64,000 nt of DNA from Streptomyces sennicomposti (lineage in GTDB: Bacteria > Actinomycetota > Actinomycetes > Streptomycetales > Streptomycetaceae). Within the stretch, counting starts at the first letter, position 1; every line of letters starts with the position of its first letter. The DNA is taken from assembly GCF_019890635.1 (NCBI RefSeq), contig NZ_JAIOAB010000031.1, positions 1-64,000 of the forward strand. The letters run 5' to 3'. A program made the position numbers and the translations under genes. A model generated the notes under the pieces. That model saw only the letters and a list, made by a program, of their open reading frames with translations. It searched no databases and was not told the DNA's origin. Positions 33,406-41,037 of this stretch are shown here, piece by piece.

Positions 33406-34383
33406 TCATGGCCGGACGAGCCCCCTCGCGACCGCGTGCACACCGGCCTGGAAGCGGCTTCGCGCGCCAAGGTGGTCCATGAGTTTCGTGGCGATGCGGC
33501 GTGCCGTGCGAGCCGACACACCCAGCCGGGCCGCGACGGATTCGTCGGTGTGCCCTTGGGACAGCAGCCGCAGGACTTCCGTCTGCTGCGGACTCAGCCT
33601 CCGCGTGTCCGCGGGCGAGGAGGTCGCGCCCAGCGGCCGGGCGGACTGCCAGACGCAGTCGAACAGGGCGTACAGCGACGAGACCACCCCCGGCGTCTGC
33701 AGAACCACCGCTCCGGCGGCGGTGTCCTCGCAGTCGGCGGCGACGACGGCGATCCTCCGGTCGCAGATGATCATGCGGTTCGGTAAGGAGGGGACGGTCC
33801 GTATGCGCCCGCCGAGCGTGGCCAGCCACTCCGCGTGCGCCACGGTGGCGGGGTCGTTGCGGGCGCTGTCCAGATAGACGGTGCGCAGGCGGACACCGCG
33901 TTCCAGCAGGTTCTCGGCGAGCGGTCGCGAACTGCGCACGTTGGCCGCCGTCTGGGCTCCGCCCGGAGCGAACGTCAACAGCTCGTCATCGACCCTGTCG
34001 TACAGAGTCGCCAGGTAGTCGCGGACGCAGTCGACCCCGTTCAGGCGGAGCAACTCCTCCCGCGCCTGGGTGAACTCCGATTTGAGACGTACGGCGGCGG
34101 CCTGAGCCTCTTGGACACGTTTTTGCTGCGCGGCCAGCTCGGCCCGTTGCCTTGCCAGCAGGATGTCCGCGGCCAGGTGCGGGTCGACTGCGTGGAAATT
34201 CTGGGGATCTTCGGAGGAGCTCCGTATCAGGGCCAGTTCGCTGAGGGTGTCGAGTGCTGTCAGTACCGCCTGCTCGGTCAGCTGGAGTCGGCGCGACAGA
34301 TCGGCCACTCCGTCGTGCGGGTGCGCCAGCATCTCGCGGTAGACCACCTCGGCCGTGGCGTCCATTCCCAGAACATCGAACAT
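33406..34383 (-). CDS. LuxR-type regulator with N-terminal TrmB-like domain and a TTA codon
   Basis: 325 aa. Residues 8-60 look like a TrmB/winged-helix segment (AEVVYREMLAHPHDGVADLSRRLQLTEQAVLTALDTL). A coiled coil follows (residues 75-115). The middle (120-250) is a PLD-like ligand region often seen in this architecture. The C-terminal LuxR helix-turn-helix is LSPQQTEVLRLLSQGHTDESVAARLGVSARTARRIATKLMDHL. Codon 200 is TTA (plus strand 33784-33786), implying bldA control of the likely pathway activator. The ribosome site AAGGGGG precedes ATG 34383. The probable target is the long promoter region before the decarboxylase gene. Confidence 0.88.
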   Translation of the reverse strand: MFDVLGMDATAEVVYREMLAHPHDGVADLSRRLQLTEQAVLTALDTLSELALIRSSSEDPQNFHAVDPHLAADILLARQRAELAAQQKRVQEAQAAAVRLKSEFTQAREELLRLNGVDCVRDYLATLYDRVDDELLTFAPGGAQTAANVRSSRPLAENLLERGVRLRTVYLDSARNDPATVAHAEWLATLGGRIRTVPSLPNRMIICDRRIAVVAADCEDTAAGAVVLQTPGVVSSLYALFDCVWQSARPLGATSSPADTRRLSPQQTEVLRLLSQGHTDESVAARLGVSARTARRIATKLMDHLGARSRFQAGVHAVARGLVRP

Positions 34384-34481
34384 GCGATTCCCCCTTTTCG
34401 AGCGGCGTGCGGTAGCGGGACTACGGAACGCGGGAGTCTCGATACCACGAAGTCACGACGACCGTCGATCGGGCGGCGCGG

Positions 34482-35057
34482 TCAGTCGGCGAGGCTCGAC
34501 TTATTGCGCTTGCCGGCGAGGAAGCGTGCCTTCTTCTCGCGATTCCCGCATGTGTTCATGTCGCACCATTTGCGGGTGTAGCCGCGGCTGGTGTCGACGA
34601 AGGCGGCTCGGCACGTCGGCGATGCGCACAACGAGATCTTTCCTTCTCGTTCTCCCGCGAGAAGGCTGATCGCGTCGGCGGCGATCACGCTGAGCGCGTC
34701 TTCCACGGAAGCAGAACCCAGCCGCCATTCCCGGCTGCCCTCGGGCGTCAAGATCGCCGAGGCCAGGCCGTGAGTACTGCAGTCATTGATGACTTGGACA
34801 GCTGAAGGGGGAAGCGGGCTCTGGTTCGCGACGGCGGTGGCGGCTGCGTGAATTGATTCCCGTAGCTGTCGGGCGTGGTCGAGCTGCGACTGGCTGCAGG
34901 AGTCGACGGCGAGCCCGCTGATTTCCAGCCAGTCCGCGAGCCGGGACGGCACAGGAATGCGCTCCAGCGTCTCGCCGTAACGCTCGGACAGGGTCCCCGT
35001 GAAGCTGGTCGCCAGCACCTTGCCCAGGCGGAACTCGGGAAAACGCACCACTGCCAT
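34482..35057 (-). CDS. CGNR zinc-finger transcriptional regulator
   Basis: 191 aa. An N-terminal ABATE-type ligand domain (about residues 1-135) is followed by the CGNR zinc finger LCASPTCRAAFVDTSRGYTRKWCDMNTCGNREKKARF, with Cys pairs spaced as C-x4-C and C-x4-CGNR. Members are predicted stress or ligand-responsive DNA-binding proteins. Its start codon abuts a palindrome nearly identical to the one before the LysE exporter gene. The simplest reading is a self-regulated repressor that also controls export, responding to the cluster product. Codon use is mildly less GC-rich than in core genes. Confidence 0.88.
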   Translation of the reverse strand: MAVVRFPEFRLGKVLATSFTGTLSERYGETLERIPVPSRLADWLEISGLAVDSCSQSQLDHARQLRESIHAAATAVANQSPLPPSAVQVINDCSTHGLASAILTPEGSREWRLGSASVEDALSVIAADAISLLAGEREGKISLCASPTCRAAFVDTSRGYTRKWCDMNTCGNREKKARFLAGKRNKSSLAD

Positions 35058-35079
35058 GGAACCATCTTAGCTGGTTTCC
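35058..35079. promoter_or_regulatory. palindromic operator (copy 2) at the CGNR gene start
   Basis: GGAACCA, 7-nt spacer TCTTAGC, then TGGTTTCC, immediately upstream of the CGNR ATG. The 7-nt spacing of the GGAACCA and TGGTT arms is the same as in copy 1 at 25290-25314, and apart from a one-base insertion only one base differs from the reverse complement of that copy. Binding here would block translation-start-proximal transcription, consistent with autoregulation. Confidence 0.8.
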
Positions 35080-35362
35080 TCCTGCGGTACAAGCATGCGA
35101 GAACCCCCGCAGATGGTTCCGCGTGGCCGGGGTCCCGCATACTCTCCAAGGTCAACACCGGGTGCCCGAAGGCCCGTTGGGGAAACCAGGCGTGGGGCGC
35201 CGGCTGCGCCGCCCTCCCCGTGGGCCGCTCGCTGCGGGCCTGAACAGGCCAGGACCGCTTCAGGCCACCCGCCGCTTCTTCCGTCGCCGTGCGCGGGCTC
35301 GTAGGGTCGTGATCGCCGGATAACCACCGGCGAAAGGGACGAGCGATGGAAGACCAGGGACC
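35058..35362. other. 305-bp divergent region between CGNR regulator and ferredoxin
   Basis: Contains operator copy 2 at its left edge, a degenerate half-site TGGTTCC near 35114-35120, and a hairpin CGCCGG/CCGGCG at 35314-35332 just before the ferredoxin leader. No gene other than a 6-codon leader ORF was seen. Confidence 0.55.
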
Positions 35363-35366
35363 ATGA
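35346..35366 (+). CDS. six-codon leader ORF overlapping the ferredoxin start
   Basis: ATG 35346 reads MEDQGP and stops at TGA 35364-35366, overlapping the ferredoxin ATG (35363) as ATGA. The best ribosome site, AAAGGGA near 35333-35339, serves this mini-ORF, while the ferredoxin ATG has only AGGGA two nt away. Translational coupling through a leader peptide is likely, but the peptide itself may have no function. Confidence 0.4.
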   Translation: MEDQGP

Positions 35367-35551
35367 AGATTGTTGTCGACAGGGTCAAGTGTCAGAATCA
35401 TGGGCAGTGCGCGATCTCGGCCCCGACCAACTTCGAACTCGACGCCGACGGGAAGCTGCAATACCAGGAAGCGTTCGACGAGGAGAACATCAGCGATATC
35501 GAGGACGCCGTCGACGCGTGCCCGCTGCAAGCGATCCAGCTGAAATCGTGA
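35363..35551 (+). CDS. ferredoxin for the cytochrome P450
   Basis: 62 aa, typical of P450-associated single-cluster ferredoxins. The cluster ligands are Cys10 and Cys16 in KCQNHGQCA and Cys53 in DACPLQAI. The position usually holding the second Cys is His13, the CxxHxxC pattern found in [3Fe-4S] or modified [4Fe-4S] ferredoxins of Streptomyces P450 systems. It overlaps the reductase gene by one base (TGATG), so the two are coupled. The partner is most likely the P450 at 25.4-26.6 kb. Confidence 0.93.
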   Translation: MKIVVDRVKCQNHGQCAISAPTNFELDADGKLQYQEAFDEENISDIEDAVDACPLQAIQLKS

Positions 35552-36774
35552 TGCCGGCGACGGCTGACAGGCGGCCGCTCATCGGCATAGTCGGGTCCGG
35601 TATAGCCGGACTGCGAGCGGCCGACGCGATACTCAAGTGCGAGGTCGACGCCAGGATCGTCGTCTTCGGGGACGAGGCTCACCGTACCTACAACCGGCCA
35701 GGTCTGACGAAGAAGCGCTACCCCTTGTCGGGTGCTCTCGAAAAGACCATCGCCGAGGATGTGAGGGTGAAGGGAGCCGACAACGACGCTGTGACCTGGC
35801 GCCTCGGCATCAGGGTCGAGACCGCGGACCTGGGCGACCGGATCCTGCGTCTGAGTACCGGTGAAACGTTTGAGTACGACCGGCTGGTGATCGCTTCGGG
35901 GATACGCCCGCGTACCTCGGCCCGGGGCGACGGGGAGTGCGAGCTCCATACGCATCGCACCCTGCGTGGTCTGGGCGATGCGCGGTACATCCACCATCGG
36001 CTCCAAGCCGGCGAGAAGGTCACGATAGTGGGCGCCGGATTCGTCGCCTGTGAGCTTGCTTCGCTGGCCAAAGAGTACGGCTGTGAAGTCCTCGTGCTGG
36101 AGGCGCTGCGACGCGGGCCGTTCGAAAGCGTTCTGGGTGAGCGGGTCGCGATGACGCTCGGCCGCTGGCTCGCTCAGCAGGGCGTCACGTTCCTGACGGG
36201 CGATTCCGCACGGAAATTTCTCTGTGAGGCGAAACCGTCGAATCCCGAGCCCGCGTCCGATCGCTCTCTCTTCATCGAGGCGATCGGGAGCGTTCCGAAC
36301 GTGGAATGGCTGCACGGGAACGGCCTGGATCTGTCCGACGGGGTGCGCGTCGACGAGTACATGCGGGTGTCACCGTGGGAGAACGTGTTCGCGGCCGGAG
36401 ACATCGCCCGCTACCCCGATCCGTGGGCGGCCGGGAACCTGACCCGGATGGAATTCTGGAAGAACGCGATCGACACCGGTGATCTGGCGGGCAGGTCTGT
36501 GGCGGCGTCCTTGGGACACGGTTCGGTGACCTCTCGGATCGGATACTTCCCCAGCATGACCACGGAAGTGCTCGGACTGCGTATCCAGATCGCCGGCGAC
36601 CCGAAGACGTCGGACTCGATGGAGATCGTCTGCGGGGACCTGGACCGGCCGGACCAGGGGGTCCTCGTGGCCTACCTCCGGGAAGGCGCCATGATCGGGG
36701 CTGCCTACCTGGACAAAGGCGCTCGGTTCAACAGTGCCTACATCAAACTCCTGAGGTCGTTGAGAGAGCGCTGA
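35551..36774 (+). CDS. FAD/NAD(P)-dependent ferredoxin reductase
   Basis: 407 aa. FAD-binding GxGxxG is in GIVGSGIAGLRAADAIL, the NAD(P)-binding motif in VTIVGAGFVACELASLAKEYG, and VFAAGDIARYPDPW is the second FAD-contact block. A reductase C-terminal domain completes the protein. The fold is that of putidaredoxin/rubredoxin reductases. It should pass electrons from NAD(P)H through the adjacent ferredoxin to the P450. ATG 35551 overlaps the ferredoxin stop. It is the last gene of the accessory region before conserved chromosome resumes. Confidence 0.92.
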   Translation: MPATADRRPLIGIVGSGIAGLRAADAILKCEVDARIVVFGDEAHRTYNRPGLTKKRYPLSGALEKTIAEDVRVKGADNDAVTWRLGIRVETADLGDRILRLSTGETFEYDRLVIASGIRPRTSARGDGECELHTHRTLRGLGDARYIHHRLQAGEKVTIVGAGFVACELASLAKEYGCEVLVLEALRRGPFESVLGERVAMTLGRWLAQQGVTFLTGDSARKFLCEAKPSNPEPASDRSLFIEAIGSVPNVEWLHGNGLDLSDGVRVDEYMRVSPWENVFAAGDIARYPDPWAAGNLTRMEFWKNAIDTGDLAGRSVAASLGHGSVTSRIGYFPSMTTEVLGLRIQIAGDPKTSDSMEIVCGDLDRPDQGVLVAYLREGAMIGAAYLDKGARFNSAYIKLLRSLRER

Positions 36775-36900
36775 ACGAGCGCCGCCGCGCCGCGTGCCGT
36801 CGGCGACGACCTCGCCGCCGGCGCCGCGCGATGCCCCCGGGCGGGGCAGCGCCCGTGCGGGTACCGCCGACGCGGGCGGGCGCTGTGAGAGGCTGGGCCG

Positions 36901-38931
36901 ATGAACCGGCTGGCTGGTGTGACCTCGCCCTATCTGCTTCAGCACGCTGACAACCCCGTCGACTGGTGGCCCTGGTCGCCCGAGGCTTTCGAGGAAGCCC
37001 GGCGGCGCGACGTACCCGTACTGCTGTCGGTCGGGTACTCCGCGTGCCACTGGTGTCATGTCATGGCGCACGAGTCGTTCGAGGACCAGGCCACCGCCGG
37101 CTACCTCAACGAGCACTTCGTCAGTGTCAAGGTGGACCGTGAGGAGCGGCCCGATGTGGACGCCGTCTATATGGAGGCGGTGCAGGCGGCCACCGGGCAG
37201 GGCGGGTGGCCGATGACGGTGTTCCTGACCCCGGACGCCGAGCCGTTCTACTTCGGGACGTACTTCCCGCCCGCGCCCCGGCACGGCATGCCGTCCTTCC
37301 GGCAGGTGCTGGAGGGCGTCCGGCAGGCGTGGGCCACCCGCCGGGACGAGGTCACCGAGGTCGCCGGGAAGATCGTGCGGGACCTCGCGCAGCGCGAGAT
37401 CGGCTACGGCGGCGTCCAGCTGCCCGGCGAGGAGGAGCTGGCGCAGGCGCTGCTCGGGCTGACCCGCGAGTACGACCCGCAGCGCGGCGGATTCGGCGGG
37501 GCGCCGAAGTTCCCGCCGTCCATGGTGCTGGAGTTCCTGCTGCGCCACCACGCCCGCACCGGCTCCGAGGGCGCCCTGCAGATGGCCCGGGACACCTGTG
37601 AGCGGATGGCCCGCGGTGGTATCTACGACCAGCTCGGCGGCGGCTTCGCCCGTTACTCCGTCGACCGGGACTGGATCGTGCCGCACTTCGAGAAGATGCT
37701 GTACGACAACGCGCTGCTGTGCCGTGTGTACGCCCACCTGTGGCGTGCCACCGGCTCCGAACTCGCCCGCCGTGTCGCCCTGGAGACCGCCGACTTCATG
37801 GTCCGCGAACTGCGCACCGGCGAGGGCGGGTTCGCCTCCGCGCTCGACGCCGACAGCGACGACGGCACGGGACGGCACGTCGAGGGCGCCTACTACGTGT
37901 GGACGCCGGAACAACTGCGCGACGCCCTCGGCGAGGAGGACGCGCAGCTCGCCGCCCAGTACTTCGGCGTCACCGAGGAAGGCACCTTCGAGCACGGCGC
38001 CTCGGTACTGCAACTTCCCCAGCAGGAAGGCGTGTTCGACGCCGAGCGGATCGAGTCGGTGCGGCGGCGGCTGCTGGAGCGGCGCGCCGGGCGGCCCGCC
38101 CCCGGCCGGGACGACAAGATCGTCGCCGCCTGGAACGGCCTGGCGATCGCCGCCCTCGCCGAGACCGGCGCCTACTTCGACCGCCCCGACCTCGTGGAGG
38201 CCGCGCTCGGCGCCGCCGACCTGCTCGTCCGGCTGCACATGGACGAGCACGCCGGGCTCGCCCGCACCAGCCGGGACGGGCAGATCGGCGCCAACGCCGG
38301 GGTGCTGGAGGACTACGCCGACGTCGCCGAGGGCTTCCTCGCGCTGGCCTCTGTCACCGGCGAGGGCGTCTGGCTCGACTTCACCGGACTCCTCCTCGGC
38401 CATGTGCTGACCCGCTTCACCGATCCCGACTCCGGCGCGCTGTACGACACCGCCGCCGACGCCGAGCAGCTGATCCGCCGCCCCCAGGACCCCACCGACA
38501 ACGCCACCCCCTCCGGCTGGTCGGCGGCGGCGGGCGCGCTGCTCGGTTACGCGGCCCACACCGGATCGGAGGCCCATCGCACCGCCGCCGAGAAGGCGTT
38601 GGGCGTGGTGAAGGCGCTCGGCCCGCGCGTGCCGCGGTTCATCGGCTGGGGGCTGGCCGTCGCGGAGGCCGCCCTCGACGGGCCGCGCGAGGTCGCCGTC
38701 GTCGCGCCGTCGCTCGCCGACGAGGCGGGCCGCGTCCTGCACCGCACGGCCCTGCTGGGCACGGCGCCCGGCGCCGTCGTCGCCTACGGCACGGAGGGCG
38801 GCGAGGAGTTCCCGCTGCTGGCCGACCGCCCCCTGGTCGGGGGCGCCCCCGCCGCCTACGTCTGCCGCGACTTCACCTGCGACGCCCCCACCACCGACCC
38901 GGAACGGCTGCGGGCCGCCCTCGGCGGGTGA
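36901..38931 (+). CDS. YyaL/spermatogenesis-associated-20-like thioredoxin-domain protein
   Basis: 676 aa. The N-terminal thioredoxin-like domain (residues 1-165, DUF255) has the conserved SPYLLQHADNPVDWWPW, the active-site-like SACHWCHVMAHESFED, and GGWPMTVFLTPD. The rest is an (alpha/alpha)6 six-hairpin glycosidase-like fold with GGIYDQLGGGFARYSVD and WVPHFEKMLYDNA-type motifs. The family is widespread and cytosolic with unclear function (possibly redox or carbohydrate related). The length fits full-size members. It marks the return to conserved chromosome right of the gene cluster. Confidence 0.93.
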   Translation: MNRLAGVTSPYLLQHADNPVDWWPWSPEAFEEARRRDVPVLLSVGYSACHWCHVMAHESFEDQATAGYLNEHFVSVKVDREERPDVDAVYMEAVQAATGQGGWPMTVFLTPDAEPFYFGTYFPPAPRHGMPSFRQVLEGVRQAWATRRDEVTEVAGKIVRDLAQREIGYGGVQLPGEEELAQALLGLTREYDPQRGGFGGAPKFPPSMVLEFLLRHHARTGSEGALQMARDTCERMARGGIYDQLGGGFARYSVDRDWIVPHFEKMLYDNALLCRVYAHLWRATGSELARRVALETADFMVRELRTGEGGFASALDADSDDGTGRHVEGAYYVWTPEQLRDALGEEDAQLAAQYFGVTEEGTFEHGASVLQLPQQEGVFDAERIESVRRRLLERRAGRPAPGRDDKIVAAWNGLAIAALAETGAYFDRPDLVEAALGAADLLVRLHMDEHAGLARTSRDGQIGANAGVLEDYADVAEGFLALASVTGEGVWLDFTGLLLGHVLTRFTDPDSGALYDTAADAEQLIRRPQDPTDNATPSGWSAAAGALLGYAAHTGSEAHRTAAEKALGVVKALGPRVPRFIGWGLAVAEAALDGPREVAVVAPSLADEAGRVLHRTALLGTAPGAVVAYGTEGGEEFPLLADRPLVGGAPAAYVCRDFTCDAPTTDPERLRAALGG

Positions 38932-38973
38932 GGCGAGGGGCGGAATCGTCCGACTGCCGGTCCCTCCCCGCGC

Positions 38974-39705
38974 TCACTTCCCCCGCGTCCGCATGCTCAG
39001 GGCCCGTTCCACGATCGCCTCCAGTTGGTCGTGGTGGGCGCCCTTCCAGTAGGCGCGGCCGCAGTCGCGGCACTGGGCGAACACGTCGTAGGTGCGCTGG
39101 GTGCCGTGTTCGAGCTGGTCGGCCACCTCGTCCTTGGTGGCCTGCCGCAGCAGGCCGTTGCAGGCGGTGCAGCGGGTCCAGGGGCGCAGTTCGGGGTGGA
39201 AGCGGTCCAGGATGTCGCCGAGCTGGTCGTCGGGACGGGTGCTGTAGACGAAGGCGCCCGCCCACAGTTCGCGGCGGCGCAGCAGGCCCCGGTCGCGGCT
39301 GAGCAGCACCCGCTTCTCGGCCGCCGAACGCGCGGCGAGGGCCGGGTCGCCGATGTCCGTCGACTCGTACGCCGCGTCGACGCCGAGCAGACGCAGCCGG
39401 CGGGCGAGGGTGCCGAGGTGCACGTCGAGGAGGAAGCGCAGCGGGGCGCCGGGGACCTGCTGGGGGCGTTCGACGGCGCGTACCTCGACGGTCTCCGCGG
39501 CGCGCGGGACGTGCGAGACGGGCACCGGGCGGCCGTCCACGACCAGCGCGCCCACCTCGGTCAAAGGCACGCCGAGGGACTCGACGACATGCCCGAGGGT
39601 GGAGACGCCGTCGGTGACGACCGCTGTGGCGCCGCGGCGCCGGGCGTGCGGGAGGAACTGGCCGAGGGCGGGGGCGAACTCGACGTGGATCTCTGGACCG
39701 TTCAC
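38974..39705 (-). CDS. Mut7-C ubiquitin/RNase domain protein
   Basis: 243 aa. The N-terminal about 85 residues form a ubiquitin-like Mut7-C domain (IHVEFAPALGQFLPHARR...). The C-terminal Mut7-C RNase domain has a PIN-like DVHLGTLARRLRLLGVDAAYES with an acidic active site, LLSRDRGLLRRR, then a zinc ribbon with two pairs of Cys (RCTACNGLL and QCRDCGRAYWKG). It is thought to be an RNase or RNA-binding protein; the target is unknown. GTG 39705 gives the start MNGPEI and is preferred to longer frames. Confidence 0.9.
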   Translation of the reverse strand: MNGPEIHVEFAPALGQFLPHARRRGATAVVTDGVSTLGHVVESLGVPLTEVGALVVDGRPVPVSHVPRAAETVEVRAVERPQQVPGAPLRFLLDVHLGTLARRLRLLGVDAAYESTDIGDPALAARSAAEKRVLLSRDRGLLRRRELWAGAFVYSTRPDDQLGDILDRFHPELRPWTRCTACNGLLRQATKDEVADQLEHGTQRTYDVFAQCRDCGRAYWKGAHHDQLEAIVERALSMRTRGK

Positions 39706-40025
39706 CCGGCCAGGATGGCACGGCCGGCCGCGCACGCCTGAGGGGTTTTCGGGCGGTGGCGGGGCGGGCCGGGGGAGGGGCCGGGAGGGTGCGGGCGGGC
39801 TCGGCCGCCGGTCCGCCCGCGCGCTCCACCGTGGGGTGGATTCGCGGGGCGGACACGGAAACGGCCACGGCTCACCCGAGCCGTGGCCGAAGGCGCGCAG
39901 GCGCGCTCACGGGCGGAGGCAGGCCCGCACGGAGCGGTACGCAGCCGTACCGGGACCCGTACGGAGCGCAGCCGCGAGAACCCGCACGGCACGCAGCCGC
40001 ACCGAGACCCCGTACGCAGCGCCCC
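39706..40025. other. 320-bp intergenic region
   Basis: No gene seen. It holds the hemolysin III terminator (39862-39889) and, at 39930-40025, imperfect repeats of a GTACGGAGCGCAGCCG-like unit. Confidence 0.6.
39862..39889 (-). terminator. terminator of hemolysin III gene
   Basis: Perfect 12-bp stem CGGCCACGGCTC/GAGCCGTGGCCG with the tetraloop ACCC, about 135 nt downstream of the stop. Its symmetry means it may also work for the opposite strand. Confidence 0.75.
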
Positions 40026-40739
40026 CTACGCGTGCTGGTAGGCCACCAGCGAGATCCCCACGTAGTGGACGACGAACGCGGCCAGCGTGAAGGAGTGGAA
40101 CACCTCGTGGAAGCCGAACCAGCGCGGGGAGGGGTTCGGCCGCTTGATGCCGTAGACGACGCCGCCCGCGCTGTAGAGCAGGCCGCCGACGATCACCAGG
40201 ACCATCACCGCGATGCCGCCCGTGCGCATGAAGTCCGGCAGGTAGAACACCGCGGCCCAGCCCATGGCGAGGTAGCACGGGGTGTAGAGCCAGCGTGGCG
40301 CGCCGACCCAGAAGACGCGGAAGGCGATGCCCGCCAGCGCGGCGGCCCAGATGCCCCACAGCAGCCACCGGCCGGTGGCGCCGGGCAGGAGCAGCAGGGT
40401 CAGCGGCGTGTAGGTGCCGGCGATGATCAGGAAGATGTTCGCGTGGTCGAGGCGGCGCAGCACCCCGCTCATCCGGGGGCCCCAGTCGCCCCGGTGGTAG
40501 AGGGCGCTGACCCCGAACAGGAGGCAGGCGCTGAGGACGTAGATCCCGCAGGCGATACGTCCTCGGGTGGAGTGGGCGAGCGCGGTGAGCACCAGTCCCG
40601 CTATGAGCACGGCGGGGAACATGCCGAGGTGCAGCCAGCCGCGCAGCTTCGGCTTGATCGGATGCGGCAGCGACAGCGCGGCCGGACCGCGGCCACGGGC
40701 CGGCGGGTCCAGGGGCGCGTCGGAGGCGGACGCAGTCAT
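40026..40739 (-). CDS. hemolysin III family (PAQR-like) membrane protein
   Basis: 237 aa with seven predicted membrane helices. Family motifs include SALYHRGDWGP after the third helix, LDHANIFLIIAGTYTPL, and GFHEVFHSFTLAAFVVHYVG with the paired His residues, which together with the first His form a presumed zinc site of the PAQR/alkaline ceramidase superfamily. The bacterial role is uncertain (lipid amide hydrolysis or membrane homeostasis); true hemolytic activity is unlikely to be its job. ATG 40739 is chosen over a longer frame. Confidence 0.92.
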   Translation of the reverse strand: MTASASDAPLDPPARGRGPAALSLPHPIKPKLRGWLHLGMFPAVLIAGLVLTALAHSTRGRIACGIYVLSACLLFGVSALYHRGDWGPRMSGVLRRLDHANIFLIIAGTYTPLTLLLLPGATGRWLLWGIWAAALAGIAFRVFWVGAPRWLYTPCYLAMGWAAVFYLPDFMRTGGIAVMVLVIVGGLLYSAGGVVYGIKRPNPSPRWFGFHEVFHSFTLAAFVVHYVGISLVAYQHA

Positions 40740-40745
40740 GGCCGC

Positions 40746-40751
40746 ATGGTA
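40746..40751 (-). promoter_or_regulatory. -10 box for hemolysin III gene
   Basis: On the minus strand TACCAT is followed by 6 nt and the ATG at 40739, again a leaderless arrangement. Confidence 0.45.
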
Positions 40752-40863
40752 CCGGCGACCCCGTAAGTCGGGGGTGAGCGCCCATGGGACGGAGGACGGT
40801 GATCGTCCGCACGGGGCAAACGCAAAAAGTCCTTCAGGTGAACCCAACGCGGACGCAAAAAAG

Positions 40864-40877
40864 CACGGAAAACCGTG
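40864..40877. promoter_or_regulatory. CACGG-AAAA-CCGTG inverted repeat before pckG
   Basis: A 14-bp palindrome in an A-rich patch, about 160 bp upstream of the PEP carboxykinase start. TGGACA at 40911-40916 and GATGAT at 40934-40939 (17-nt spacing) form a possible promoter just downstream, so the repeat is placed for an upstream regulator site. The regulator is unknown. Confidence 0.4.
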
Positions 40878-41037
40878 GGATTCCTCACGCCGCTCACCTG
40901 TGCGGCCCTCTGGACAGATGGGCGCGGGAGTCGGATGATCAAATGAGTGCGGTCGGCACCGGATGAGCGGCTACGAAGCGTCCGGGTCGCAGCCCCCACG
41001 GGGCGACAAGACAAGAACCCCTCATTTAGGAGCAATC

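Noticed and set aside
24527..36774. Integrated mobile element carrying the cluster
   Set aside because: The region looks inserted between core genes, but I found no integrase, transposase, tRNA target or flanking direct repeats, so I do not claim a mechanism.
40911..40960. Crp-type GTG-N6-GNCAC site before pckG
   Set aside because: The GTGCGGTCGGCAC sequence nearby lacks the correct spacing, so it is not a convincing site.
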